This document shows positions 12,994 through 44,100 of a DNA stretch of 64,000 nucleotides, piece after piece. The notes beneath the pieces were generated by a model, which saw only the letters and a list, made by a program, of their open reading frames with translations, had not been told where the DNA came from and did no database searches. How positions within the stretch are numbered: position 1 is the first letter of the stretch; every line of letters begins with the position of its first letter. The DNA is from Hippopus hippopus (Eukaryota; Mollusca; Bivalvia; Cardiida; Cardiidae): positions 14,864,122 to 14,928,121 of the forward strand of contig OX328101.1 of the NCBI GenBank assembly GCA_946811185.2, given 5' to 3'. A program made the position numbers and the translations under genes.

Positions 12994-14790
12994 AAACTGT
13001 AAGGGTAGGTGTCACAATCCCTTACAAGGGGCTTCAGAGGGGTCAGTCAATAATTACGTTTTATTTGTGATTTTACTGCTGGGATTGAAAGGGAAGAAAA
13101 AAATATTGTGTCTTGTAGTAGTGCCCCACTGAAGCTTTTTGTTTTTATTATCCCCAATATCCACTGTACATAATGGACTACAGGGGTAGGTGTCACAATC
13201 CCAATAAATGGACCAAAGAGGGGTCAGTCAATAATAACATCAAATTTGTTATTTTTGTCTCAAGGATATTTTTGTCTTTTGTTATCCCTGATATCCACTG
13301 TAAATAATGGGGTATAGGAGTAGGTGTCACAATCCCAATAAAGGGGCCCTTGAGGGGCTGGTCATTAAGTATGTTTAATTTGTCATCTTGCCTCAGGAAT
13401 AGAAAAATAAATGAAAAAAATTCTTGTGTCTGGTGGTACTGCCCCACTGAAGCTTATTATATTTCTTATCCCTGATATACACTATAAATGAAAAGCTGTA
13501 TGGGTAGGTGTAATAATGCCTTACAAGGGGCTTCAGAGGGGTCGGTCAATAATTATGTTTTATTTGTGATTTTACCACAGGGATAAAAAGAGAAGAAAAA
13601 AATATTGTGTCTTGTGGTAGTGCCCCAATGAAGCTTATTGTTTTTATTATCCCCAATATCCACTGTACATAATGGACTACTGGGGTAGGTGTCACAATCC
13701 CAATAAATGGGCCAAAGCGGGGTCAGTCAATAATAACATCAAATTTGTTATTTTTGTCTCAAGGATAAAAAGATCTAAGAAAAATCCTGTGTCTGGTGGT
13801 ACTGCCCCTCTCAATCTTATTGCTTTTGTTATCCCTGATATCCACTGTAAATAATGGGGTATAGCATGTAGGTGTCACAATCCCAATGAAGGGGCCCTAG
13901 AAGGGGTGGTCAATAAGTATATTAAATTTGTCATCTTGCCTCAGGAATGGAAAAACAAAAGAAAAAAAAAAATCCTGTGTCTGGTGTTACTGCCCCACTG
14001 AAGCTTATTATATTTCTTATCCCTGATATACACTGTAAATAAAAAAAGGGGCTTAAGAGGGGTCGGTCAATATTTACGTTTTATCTGTGATTTTACCACA
14101 GGGATTGAAAGAGAAGAAAAAAACATTGTGTCTGGTGGTACTGTCCCACTGAAGCTTATTGTTTTTTACTTTCCCGGATATTCAGTGTAAATAATAAGCT
14201 ATATGGTAATGTGTCATAATCCTAATAAAGGGGCCCTAGAGTGGTCGGTCAATGATTACCTTATACATGTATTAGTAATTTTTCCTCATCGACATAAAAA
14301 CATAACAAATTCTAGTGCCTGGTGGTACTGCCCCACTGAAGCTTATTGTTTTTATTATCCCTAATATCAACTGTACATAATGGGCTGCAGGGGTAGGTGT
14401 CACAATCTAAAAGAACGGACCCCAGAGGGGTTGATCAATAATTACATTAAATATGTAAATATTCCTTTCAGGGCAAAAAAATAAAATTGTACCTGTTGGT
14501 ACTTCCCCACTGAATCCTATTGTTTTTATTATCCCTGATAACCACTATAAATAATAGCCTGTAGGCTAAGGTGTCACAATCCCAATAAAGGGGCTCCAGA
14601 GGGTCGTTCAATTATAACGTCATATTTGTCATGTTGTATGGGGAAAGAAAACTAAAGCAATAGAAAACAAAATTTCTTGTGTCTCAAGGTACTGCCCAAC
14701 TGAAGCTTATTGTTTTGATTAACCGTGCAACAATTTGTCAAGCGGTAATGCCTCACTTAACTTTATTCTAATACTTAACCATGCAAACTA
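12994..14790 (+). repeat. satellite of about 180 bp, third block
   Basis: This continues the three-monomer unit begun near 10800 (types at 13000, 13175, 13305, then 13492, 13670, 13855, then 14046). One monomer is shortened near 13265. From about 14165 the monomers become ordinary and increasingly diverged, and they fade out after about 14790. Confidence 0.9.
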
Positions 14791-15324
14791 CAGTTAATAT
14801 TGGGCTATAAGGGTAGATATCAGTACTCCTCTGAAAAAGTCCTACCAGAGATTGTTTTATGCCAATCTATGTATTTTAATATTGCATCATTGACAGTAAG
14901 AAAAAGTGATTTTCCAGTGACAGGCAGTATTGTGAATTTTGGGCTAGTATGGTAAGTGATATAATCCACATATAGGAGCCTTAGAGGGTCAGTTCAATTA
15001 TTTGTAATGTTGCATCACAGATAGAAATAATAATAGTAATAATAAACATACCTATGACAGGTTTTGTCCCTCTGAAGCTTCTAGGCAGAGTTAAATACAA
15101 TAACTACTGCAAAATTTGCACTTTACGGGTAGTTATGGGTGATATGGGTAAGTGTCGTAATACCTATGTATTTCCCGCCCACCTTGGACACACACTTTCA
15201 GACTAAATTAAACAAAACAATCCTAGATTTTGTGTTTAACTGCGGGCTTACAACCTTAGCGTACAGCTTGACAAATAATATGCAGAAATAGTAATCATAC
15301 CATTGTTTTCATGAAATTGTATGT
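14791..15324. other. decayed satellite edge, no gene
   Basis: Weak traces of the satellite (GGGCTAGTATGGTAAGTGAT, GAGCCTTAGAGGGTCAG) continue to about 15010. The rest holds nothing recognisable. Confidence 0.5.
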
Positions 15325-15465
15325 CGAAAGCAGTAAGCGCCGATTTTGTTGTGGGTCAAAATGAGTATGGGCCGATTTGTCCAGTTACAGTCCATGCAGA
15401 GTTACCGTTATTGTTCTTATTGGGAAAAGCTTATTGGGAGAACACTTGATTTTAGGCTTGTACAG
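15325..15465 (-). repeat. right copy of the inverted repeat flanking the satellite block
   Basis: The reverse complement matches 3029-3170, best over the segment with AATAACGGTAACTCTGC and TTCTCCCAATAAGC. See the left copy for interpretation. Confidence 0.65.
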
Positions 15466-15694
15466 TGAAGCCTCATCAAGTCAATACATCTATGCAATAA
15501 AATGCTTTCTTTCATCTTTAATGATAATTTCTCATCCAAACTTTAGATATTGGAGCTTGATACAGGCGATTCTAAAGTGTAGTCCTACCGTTTTCTCTTT
15601 TCAGACCCAAAGTCATCTCTTTATCAAACAGGTTATGCCTGGACGTGCATTAAAGTGACTTATTAAAGCTAAAAATAGAAGACAAAATATACAA

Positions 15695-16370
15695 TGAGCC
15701 ATGCTCTGGCAAAAGGGGGCTTATTACATCTCCATGATGCATGATACCAAGCAAGTCCTCACTCAATTATAGATCCATAAATTATGTTTTGTATAACAAC
15801 CCACTGTATCATGAAGTACTTTGGTCCTTTGACATGCAGAAAATTGACCAATAGCAAAAGGTTTCTGCTCAGGTCAGCCTGCAGGGACTGCGCAGGCTGG
15901 CCTGGGTCGATACATTTTACGGATTCATTTAGCCCCCTTTTACAGAACAAATTAAGAAAAAAATCTGGGAGAAAACCATACATGCAAGGTTCAGCTGTAA
16001 ACATCTTAAAGGCATACCTAAGGGTATTGAAGGTGAGTTTCATTCGAAATATTCCAGAGCTTGATTGTATCCATTGATTGTATAGTGTTTAACGCCCTTT
16101 TCAACATTATTTCAGTTGTATCGCTGCATTGCAGGAGAAAAAAAAAAAAAAAAGGTCAGTCTGCGCAATCCGCGCAGGCTGATCTTGGTTGAAAATGTTT
16201 GCTATTTAGTCAATATTCTACTTGTCAAAGGACCAGTGTACCTCGTGATTCAGTCGGTTGTTATACAAAGAAGGAAATTATGCATCCATGATTATATGAT
16301 GACTTGCTTGGTATCATGCATTATGGAGAGGCATCAAACCCCCTTTTGCCAGAGCATGGTGCATATCTAA
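15695..16370. mobile_element. foldback DNA element with long terminal inverted repeats
   Basis: The ends ATGCTCTGGCAAAAGGGGG (from 15701) and its reverse complement (to about 16356) are identical over 19 bases. Similarity continues inward for roughly 190 bases on each side: ATGATGCATGATACCAAGCAAGTC, TTGTATAACAACCCACTG, GGTCCTTTGACA and a CTGCGCAGGCTG segment all have inverted counterparts. The loop holds a SINE 3' fragment (about 16085-16130) and an A-run. Similar ends occur at about 59752. There is no coding capacity. Confidence 0.7.
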
Positions 16371-16576
16371 TTGAAATTTTCATTTTTCAACAATATGCAC
16401 AACAACGAGGAAAGAGAGGAAATTGCTTGTGTGATAAAACCAATAAAACACGTCAGCAAGGTCAACCGATGCTGTCATAGAATAGAAATCATATTGAAAG
16501 TGGTGTAAAACACCTTAAAATCCAAAGGGCTGCAAAAAATTGTTCAGCTGTGCTGAGACAGTGACGATCACAGACC

Positions 16577-16648
16577 TGCCGTGACCAGGATTCGAACCCG
16601 AGATGTCGCGGCCACAATGCAAAGTACTAACCACTATACGATCATGGC
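16577..16648 (-). tRNA. tRNA-His (GTG)-like sequence, probably a pseudogene or SINE head
   Basis: Read from 16648 down to 16577 this is 72 bases that fold as a tRNA. It has a 7-bp acceptor stem with one A-C mismatch and the D arm GTAT/GTAC with loop AGTGGTTA. The anticodon loop is TTGTGGC, giving GTG for histidine, with an A-C mismatch at the stem's last pair. A T arm with loop TTCGAAT follows. Both mismatches are explained by G-to-A changes from the normal tRNA-His sequence, which suggests decay. Flanking sequence on the 3' side resembles the SINE tails of this window (GGTGTTTTACACC), so it may be the head of a tRNA-His-derived SINE and not a working gene. Confidence 0.6.
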
Positions 16649-16704
16649 TCTCACTGCTGAACTGATATAATCTCAGTCTTCGAAACTATTTAAACATGAA
16701 AGAA

Positions 16705-16825
16705 ACAAACCCTTTGCTACATAATCCCTAGTTTCACAGCCTCTAAAGGAGAAGACTTTTGAAAACGTTGCAAGAAATGGAGAAAATGCTGGTCACCAGC
16801 ATTTTCTCCCTTTCTCACTATGTCT
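16705..16825. mobile_element. TTAA-type MITE, left half with central hairpin
   Basis: It contains CCTTTGCTACATAATCCC, then GACTTTTGAAAACGTTG, then the palindrome GGAGAAAATGCTGG / CCAGCATTTTCTCC. The right half is absent; SINE sequence follows. Confidence 0.65.
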
Positions 16826-16828
16826 TAA

Positions 16829-17395
16829 GGTTTAATGCCCTTTTCAACATTATTTCAGTTGTATCACTGGATTGAGCCCGGCCAGGTAGCTCAGTGGTTA
16901 GCGTATCTGAATCATGACCTGGAGGTTGCGGGTTCAATACCTGGTTGCCGAGAACATTCTTTCCGGCGATTTTTCGCCTCTCACTTTTGATGCATGTGAG
17001 AAAAGTAGTCAGTGGCTTTGGAAAGCAAGTTGTTCCAGTACTGGTGTGAAAAGCCAGAAAACACATTGGTGCGTCACTGACCGTCATGATATGACCTAAG
17101 CTGTTAAAAAGGCATTAAACTCTAATACCAACCAAACAAAATCGCTGCACTGCATCTATCTGTATTTTCCTGCAGTTCCTTTTACCAGTACTTTGCATAA
17201 TATCCTTCCCAAGCCACTGGCTGCTTTCCATCGCTAACCATCTGTGATCAGCTGTGAGAGAGGAATGAATCCTGTCGCAATGACTATCATCAATCCTCGG
17301 AAAGAAATTTGTCCAGTGGGTATTTGAACTAGTGACCCTCGTTTTCTCAAGTCCTGTACGCTACCAACTGTGGTACCGAGGCTGGGTATATTCCG
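16829..17395 (-). mobile_element. minus-strand SINE interrupted by a plus-strand SINE
   Basis: The 3' end of a minus-strand SINE (AATGCCCTTTTCAACATTATTTCAG) lies at 16829-16874. Its remainder (TTTTACCAGTACTTTGC, CCAAGCCACTGGCTGC, CAATGACTATCATCAATCC, and the tRNA-like head near 17330-17390) lies after about 17141. The same parts occur uninterrupted at 46289-46610. Confidence 0.7.
16875..17140 (+). mobile_element. tRNA-derived SINE, nested
   Basis: The head has an A box (TAGCTCAGTGGTTAGCG) and a B box (GGTTCAATACC), separated as in tRNA. The body carries GCATGTGAGAAAAGTAGTCAG and CAGTACTGGTGTG. The tail reads AAAAAGGCATTAAACTC followed by CAAACAAA. It lies inside another SINE of opposite orientation. 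Confidence 0.75.
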
Positions 17396-18789
17396 GCGCC
17401 CTGTACTATGATACCACAATGACAGAAGAACAGAAAAGAAAGAAAATTAAATTTTTCGTATATGCCAAATCTTTAAAATTGCACCAAATATGTTGAATTT
17501 TTGTGCAACTTCCAAAGCCACAGATCCTGGTAGAGGGTTATCATTTTAAGTACTTAATCTTGACTCTGACCAGATTTTCAAGCCATGAGATAATCGCAAA
17601 AATTCAGCAACATATTCTTGTTGTGCCCTGCATAAAGCGTGGGATAAAATAATACGAAACGGTACAACAGAAAAACGATAAATTGCGACAAAAAGATAAG
17701 TTTTTAAAAAAAACTCTGCTAGATTTATTCGCATTTCGTTTTGTTCTATTTTGTTTAGTTTTGTTCTCATTTTATTCCGTTTCGTTTCATTGCATTTCGT
17801 TTCGTTGCGTTTCGATTCCATTTCTCACTTTATAGGGACCCTTCTTTACAAACATGTCCTTTGTCCTGTACAAGATTTCCTTTGTACATTTTTTGAGATA
17901 TACAGCATGACTTCAGTCTGTTTCTTTCTGAATTTTTTCTGTTAACTCTAGTAATCATTTAACCCATCTCTGAGCAAGCTAATTTTAGACCTAGCAGACG
18001 CTAGTACAAACAAAACAAAGGGGAAAAAAATCACATCTACGCAACAACGTGTCCAAAGGCTGACAATTCCTGGGGTAAAATAATTTGTATTAGGATATTA
18101 TGTCTTAAGAGTTTTATGGTTTAACTTTTGTAGTGGATAATCTACTGAACAATTACTAAAGCAGACCTATGTCATATTGTTGAAAAAAATCAAATTCCAG
18201 TATAATCTCTATACAAATTCTCATTTTTTTCCCCTACAAGTGGCCAAAAAACCTGTACCAGGAAGTAACTTTGTAAATGTTTTTTTTTTGTTTAATACTT
18301 CACCAAAACACATTTTCTACATGACCATCATATCAAGTTTCCTGCATGCAAACCACAATACCCCTGTATCACTTGATGTGAACTAATCCTGCATCCTCAG
18401 TACTTCTGAATTCATCCCTAATTGCCTAATCTAGCCCCCACCCTTTGCACCCTTTTCAGGCACAGCTTATGAACTTTTCTAAGAATTAATTACAGCAATC
18501 CTTTGCATCGGTGGCCAAATTCTCAAGAACGCATATGGAACTTTCAACCCTTCCAGTGCCAAATAAATATTTCACGTCCATAGCAAAGACCAAATAATTT
18601 CAATAAAAGCGCAGATATGGCTACAACATCATACAAAATATTACAGTATAGATTTAAAATCAAATTGAACATGCAGCCTGACTTTGATCTAATCTTCCTG
18701 AAAAAAGCTACGATTATGATTGGTATCTAACTCTTAAATGGCAAAACTTTGAACTTGTCCATATCAAAAGAATTTGCAGATCTAACAAA
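17396..18789. other. no gene recognised
   Basis: The sequence is AT-rich. A degenerate pentanucleotide (GTTTC/GTTTT) stretch lies at about 17728-17822. No exon of the ERM gene was found here on the minus strand, and no other coding signal is visible. Confidence 0.5.
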
Positions 18790-18956
18790 TTAACCCTTTA
18801 AGTTTAACAAAACCAGCATTTTCTCTTTTTCCCACAATGCTTTCTACACTTCAAGAGACAAAATTAATGTCATTATGTGAACCACATTTAATCTATTGTC
18901 TGCAAATGCTTTCAATTTGGACTTACCTAAAATTTTGTTGTTTGATACACGATTAA
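18790..18956. mobile_element. TTAA-type MITE, internally deleted
   Basis: The copy is bounded by TTAA at 18790-18793 and 18953-18956. It retains the right hairpin arm (CCAGCATTTTCTC), the CTGCAAATGCTTTCAATTTGG block and AAAATTTTGTTG, but lacks the left arm. Confidence 0.7.
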
Positions 18957-19274
18957 TTGTGGCTCAAATTGTATGATTTGTCTTTGAAAGGGTAGAAAAT
19001 ATTGTGGGAAAAAGGAGAAAATGTTAGGCTTCCAAAAGTCTTCTTTTCCGAGGTCGGTTGATGTACTATGTTGTAACGGTTAAAGGTTTATGTTGTAAAG
19101 GTTAAAGGTTTATTTTCAAGTTTCAGTGTACATATTTTGAGACACAAACCACATGTGGCCAAAGATGAAAGAGCAAATATCTAACTATACTGAAAAAGGA
19201 TAGGACCACAAGAGGTCCATTGCTGGCATCCAGGATGGATTCACATCATACAACATCTTGCAAACTAGGCTTTA

Positions 19275-37783
<18,509 letters not shown>

Positions 37784-37966
37784 CTAAAAATATATACAAA
37801 CATATTTCATACTTCAAATTGTATTTTTTTTTTCTCAATCAAATAGTCTGAGCATTAGAAAACTTTGCAGAATATGTTTAAAAAAAAGTGCAGGAAAGTT
37901 ACAATAGAAGAACTTCTATAACTCAACTGTCATGTACCTGTCAGCAAAAGTGCTAAGCTGCCTTAG

Positions 37967-38190
37967 GGTTGACTTTATACCACACAATCCCGAGTTTTAA
38001 TATCCTAAGGAAGAAGGCTTTTAAAAACATTGTAGGAAAAGGAGAAAATACTGGTAACCAAGATTTTCTCCTTTACCAACAATGTTTTCTACACTTCTAC
38101 AAACAAATTTCAAATTTTAAGTCACATTTATGTTGTCTGAAATTGTTTTTAATTCGGACAAGTCCAAAATTTTGTTGCTTTTGTACTAAG
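37967..38190. mobile_element. TTAA-type MITE
   Basis: It holds TTATACCACACAATCCCGAG, the GGAGAAAATACTGG / TTTTCTCC hairpin, and AAAATTTTGTTGCTTTTGTAC. The terminal TTAA is degraded. Confidence 0.65.
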
Positions 38191-38278
38191 TGAACTCTTG
38201 GGCCACTCCCGAAATGAAACATGCAATATGGAAGCACTTGATAAGATTTTCAAAGTGGTTTTCACAAGAATCTCTACA

Positions 38279-41110
38279 ACAAGAGGGCCATGATGGCCCT
38301 AAAGTCGCTCACCTGAGTCTTTTGACCAAACATGACCCATTTTCAATCTCTTTTGAGATATCATGACAAACAATTTACTAAGCTTTCATAATTATTGGAC
38401 TGAAAATTTGGCCTCTAGCATATACACAAGCTTTTTCTAGAATTTCTCTCAGTGACCTACTTTTTAGCCAACCATAGCCAATTTTCCCATTGTAGATATT
38501 ATCAAAACAAAGATCCTGACCACCTTTCATACGTATTGGTCAAAAAATGTGGCCTATGGAGCATACACAGGTTTTTTCTAAGATTTGAACTACTGACCTA
38601 GTTTTTGACCCAACATGACCGATTTTCAACGTCATCTGAGATGTCATCAAGTAAAACATTCTGACCAACTTTCAAGAAATTTGGACTGAAACTATGACCT
38701 CTAGAGTGTACACAAGGTTTTTTTTAAAGATTTGACCCAGTGACCTAGTTTTTGGCCTGACATGACCCATTTTCAAACTTGTCCAAGATATCATCGAGAC
38801 AAACATTCTGACCAAATTTCAAGAGTTTTGGACCAAAAATGTGGCCTCTAGAGCGTACACAAGGTTTTTTTAAGATATGACCTCGTGACCTACTTTTTGA
38901 CCAGACATGACCCATCTTGGAACTCGTCTGAAATATCATAAAGACAAACATTCTGACCAACTTTCAAGAGCATTGGACTAAAAATGTGGCCTCTAGAGTG
39001 TGCACAAGGTTTTTCTAAGATTTGACCTAGTGACCTAGTTTTTGGCCCAGCATGATCCATTTTCGAACTCGTCCGAGATATCATCAAGACAAACATTCTT
39101 ACCAAGTTTCATGTGTATCTGACTGAAAATGTGGCATCTAGAGCGTACACAAGGTTTTTCTAAGATATGACCTAGTGACCTAGTTTTTGACACGACATGA
39201 CCCATTCTCGAACACGAGATATCATCAAGACAAACATTCTTACCAAGTTTCATGTGTATCTGACTGAAAATGTGGCATCTAGAGCGTACACAAGGTTTTT
39301 CTAAGATATGACCTAGTGACCTAGTTTTTGACACGACATGACCCATTCTCGAACACGACTGAGATAGAATCAAGATGAACATTCTGACTAACTTTCAAGC
39401 GTTTTGGGCTGAAAATGTGGCTTCTAGAGTGTACACAAGGTTTTTCTAAGATATGATCTAGTGACCTAGTTTTTTGCCTGACATGACCCATTTTCAAATA
39501 TGTCCGAGATATCATCGAGACAAACATTCTGACCAAATTTCAAGAGTTTTGGACCGAAAATGTGGCCTCTAGAGCGTACACAAGATTTTTTTAAGATATG
39601 ACCTCGTGACCTACTTTTTGACCAGACATGACCCATCTTGGAACTCGTCTGAGATATCATAAAGACAAACATTCTGACCAACTTTCAAGAGCATTGGACT
39701 GAAAATGTGGCCTCTAGAGTGTGCACAAGGTTTTTCTAAGATTTGACCTAGTGACCTAGTTTTTGGCCCAGCATGATCCATTTTCGAACTCGTCCGAGAT
39801 ATCATCAAGACAAACATTCTGACCAAGTTTCATGTGTATCTGACTGAAAATGTGGCCTTTAGAGCGTACACAAGGATTTTCTAAGGTATGACCTAGTGAC
39901 CTAGTTTTTGACACGACATGACCCATTCTCGAACACGACCGAGATAGAATCAAGACGAATATTCTGACTAACTTTCAAGAGTTTTGGGCTGAAAATGTGG
40001 CCTCTAGAGTGTACACAAGGTTTTTCTAAGATATGATCTAGTGACCTAGTTTTTTGCCCGACATGACCCATTTTCAAATTTGTCAGAGATATCATCAAGA
40101 CAAACATTCTGACCAATTTTCAAGTGTTTTGAACAAAAAATGTGGCCTCTAGAGCGTACACAAGGTTTTTTTAAGATATGACCTCGTGACCTACTTTTTG
40201 ACCCGACATGACCCATTTTAGAACTCGTCCGAGATATCATAAAGACAAACATTCTGACCAACTTTCAAGAGCATTGGACTGAAAATGTGGTTTCTAGAGT
40301 GTGCACAAGGTTTTTCTAAGATTTGACCTAGTGACCTAGTTTTTGGCCCAGCATGATCCATTTTCAAACTCGTCCGAGATATGATCAAGACAAATATTCT
40401 GACCAAGTTTCATGTGTATCTGACCAAAAATGTGGCCTCTAGAGCGTACACAAGGTTTTTCTAAGATAAGACCTAGTAACCTAGTTTCTTGCCCGACATG
40501 ACCCATTTTCGAACTCATCCTAGATATCATCAAGACAAACATTCTGACCAACTTTCAAGAGTTTTGGACTGAAAATGTGGCCTCTAGAGCGTACACAAGG
40601 TTTTTCTAAGATTTGACCTAGTGACCTAGTTTTTGACCAGACATGACCCATTTTGAAACTCGTCTGAGATATCATCAACACTAACATTCTGACCAAGTTT
40701 CATGAGTATCAGACTGAAAATGTGGCCTCTAGAGTGTACACAAGGTTTTTCTACGATTTGACCTAGTGACCTAGTTTTTGACCTGATATGACCCATTTTC
40801 GAACTCGTCTGAGATATCATCAAGACAAACATTCTGACCAAGTTTCATGAGTATCTGACTGAAAATGTGGCCTCTAGAGTGTACACAAGGTTTTTCTAAG
40901 ATTTTACCTAGTGACCTAGTTTTTGACCCGACATGACCCATTTTTGAACTCATCCGAATATCATTGAGACAAACATTCTTACCAAGTTTCATGAGTATCG
41001 GACTGAAAATGTGGCCTCTAGAGCGTACTCAAGGTAGAAGTTGACGCCGGACGCCGGACAAGCACGATCACAAAAGCTCACCATGAGCACTTTGTGCTCA
41101 GGTGAGCTAA
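38279..41110 (+). mobile_element. Helitron/pearl-like element, family A, copy 4 (long 145-bp array)
   Basis: About eighteen or nineteen units of 145 bases lie between family A ends. Within it a four-unit block of 580 bases recurs: units starting near 38745, 39466 and 40046 are alike, as are their followers at 38890, 39611 and about 40191. The first block has an extra perfect copy of one unit (137 bases repeated at 39085 and 39222). A hAT-like element is inserted at its 3' terminus (41107-41114). Confidence 0.9.
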
Positions 41111-41114
41111 AAAT

Positions 41115-44100
41115 TAGGGTTGACTATTGAGGCCAAAATCTACTATTGCGATAGTATTGACATTGGAAAAAATACTATTGCAAAAGTATTGATATTGGCC
41201 TGTTACTATTTCAATACTATTGCAATACTATTGGATGAATTGCAAGAGATGAATTTCACCAAATTACATCTTGAAACCATGTTTTAGACTAATACTTTCT
41301 CCGAGTAGTTTAAATTCTACTTGAGTATAGTTTTGAATAGCAAATAAAGGGGAAAATAGAGTTAAATGCAAGATGCTCAATAAATTTCAATGACAATTTT
41401 TTCTAAATGCAGATAGCTCACAAACAATTTAACATACCTAATTACTCTGAACTTTTGAAGAAGTCAACTTTTAAGTCTGATTGATATACAACAGCATGCA
41501 AAGCACAAAATGCTGACAAATGCTGGTGGTTCATAAACACACAAAATAAAAAGTAATTATAAAGCAACTTTAAACTTTTAAAGAAATCACCTTTTAAATG
41601 TGAGCCCTTAAGGTTGTTTTGAGTTGCTAGAATTTATCTAATTTTACCCATAATTGGCCAATATATTCAGACAGAAAAAATAATTATTTTTGTTAAGTCT
41701 CCAAATCTTTAGGAAATTATCATTCTGAAAAAAAAGGGGGTGGCCAAAATAATAGGTTTTACCTTGTTGTATGTGTATCCAAAAAGTGTGTTATTTTAAG
41801 ATATTTGTATAAATTTACTGCTTATAGTCATTAAAAAGCTGAAAAGACGATCTGAATTGACTCTGATCGGACAATGTCAGAGACATTTTGTTGTGTCATC
41901 GGTTTCCATGTTTTTTACTCCGATCAGTTTTTCATTTCTGTTAATTTCTGGCTAGGTATTTCCACATGATTTGACAAAAAGATTGTCAATGAGGGTAACA
42001 AGTAACTTCAAAACCTGTAATTTTTCACAAGAAAAGCGTATAATGGCCTTTTTTGTCCATGCATTTTCTTACGCGAAGTCTCGGGTGTAACCAGAATTTG
42101 TTACGTGAATTTCAATTCTATAACGTGATTTACCCAATAATTTGCGCGAGTGGGAACACTGTTAAACAATATCTTACCTTTTTTAGCCCGAGAAAGGAGT
42201 AGCTTTCTAATACGAGTTAAGTCATAGTACAGAAGTGGATGGTATAGATCCAAGATCAGACAGCGTGTTCTGTTTAGTCTGATGTCTATCTACACCATCC
42301 GCCAACTTTGAAACTCGCCATCTTGCCATCAGCAGAGTAAATCAGAACGACCATGATGTAGATCTATATTAAAAGCCATCTGTCTACAAGATGCCTGTCG
42401 GCCTGTCGTGGGTACACAAATGTTTGCAGTAAAATTTGGATAAGGGGTATGACGTAACACGTAAATCATTCGAAGCGACTGAGTTGTAACGCACCTGTTT
42501 AATTTACACACTTAAACTGATCTGCTCGAAGAAACTTATATCTGGCAGCAGGTCGACCTCCAATCAATTCAAAGTGACCATGCAATAAGCCTATTTCATG
42601 CACGATTTACATGTACACCAGCTGATAAAGCCTTTTTGCATTTAGTAATATAGCTGTTTCAAGAACACGCCAGTTGTGTCACGTTTTGTGTAGTCAGCAG
42701 TCAGCATAAAAAAGTGCGGCTGTCTAAAAATTAATCTAATTCCTTGCAGCCGAAATAAAAGGAATGCATTCGAAATGGATTACTGATAAATAAAGAAAAG
42801 AAAGAACGAGGTTTAGTATTCATTTTTCATAGTAGATTTATTTATTGTTTTTGTAGATTAAGATTAGATTGTAGGCAGACTGTTTGGTCTGATCTTTGAT
42901 CTAAATCAACACTTTTCGCTTTGGTGAGAAGTTTTTAACAAAAACACCCTTAGTGTTGCAATTATTTTGGTCTAATTTCAGGACTTAAAATTACCGCTGA
43001 GTTAATCAGCTCTCGAAGGATTCGTTTTCGTAACGATGAACATTGCTATGCAGAAATGAATATTATGCAGCCGATCATTATTGAAAACATATTCCAAACT
43101 AGAGGGCCATGATGGCCCTGTATTGCTCCACTGGCTATTAAGTAAAAACACTACAAGCCAAACATTACAATATTCAGCAAATTGATTTCAAACACAAGGA
43201 CATGCAAACACTTTTCTATCTAATCCTACGAGAAAGTTGTGATCCATGGGCAAAGCCAATTTTGATCGCAAAGCTATAATTATTTGAATCCTGGTGGAGG
43301 TCCACAATATAAAGCTCCATACCAAATAATTCAGTTCTTGAATGTTATAAACAAGAAGATTTTCAAATTTTTCTCAATGAAAAGCCCTGTAAAACATGAA
43401 ACCCATGAGAGGAGAAGATTTTTAAAGAATTCCTTCATTTCTGTATAGTGCAAGAAGCCCCCATTCACCAGAGCCACGTTTATTGACAGATCAAAATTTT
43501 ATGAACAGTTTTTGAAAAGGGTCACCCAAGGAACAATCCTGTGAAATTATTTCGAAATCTGACCAGCGGTTTCAGAGAAGAAGAATTTTGAAGAATTCCT
43601 TCATTTCTATATGGTGCAAGAAGCCCCCATTCACCAGAGCCACATTTTTTGACGGATCAAAATTTTACGAACAAATTTTAAAAAGGGTCACCCAAAGAGC
43701 ATATCTGTGAAATTATTTCAAAATCTGACCCGTGGTTTCAGAGGAGAAGATTTTTAAAGAATTCCCTAAAAAATTCCATTTGGTTGCAATGGCAACCAGA
43801 GTTTTTGATGGAATCAAATTCTGTGAACAGTTTTTAAAGAGGACCTTCCAAGGAACATTCCAGCCAAGTTTGGTCCAAATCCGCCCAGTGGTTTAGGAGG
43901 AGTTGATGTTTAAAGAATTGTTGACGACACACGACGCACGACGGACACCAGGTGATCCTAAAAGCTCCCCTTGAGCACGTTGTGCTCAAGTGAGCTAAAA
44001 AGTTAACATACGGATGGACGCACAACGAACAACGGGCCATAACATAAGCCTGCTGGCCTTCGGCCAGTGGAGCTAAAAAACTTGTCTAGCACCAATCATG

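Noticed and set aside
3864..14790. CRISPR-like array
   Set aside because: The monomers are tandem with no unique spacers, in a eukaryotic genome; this is a satellite.
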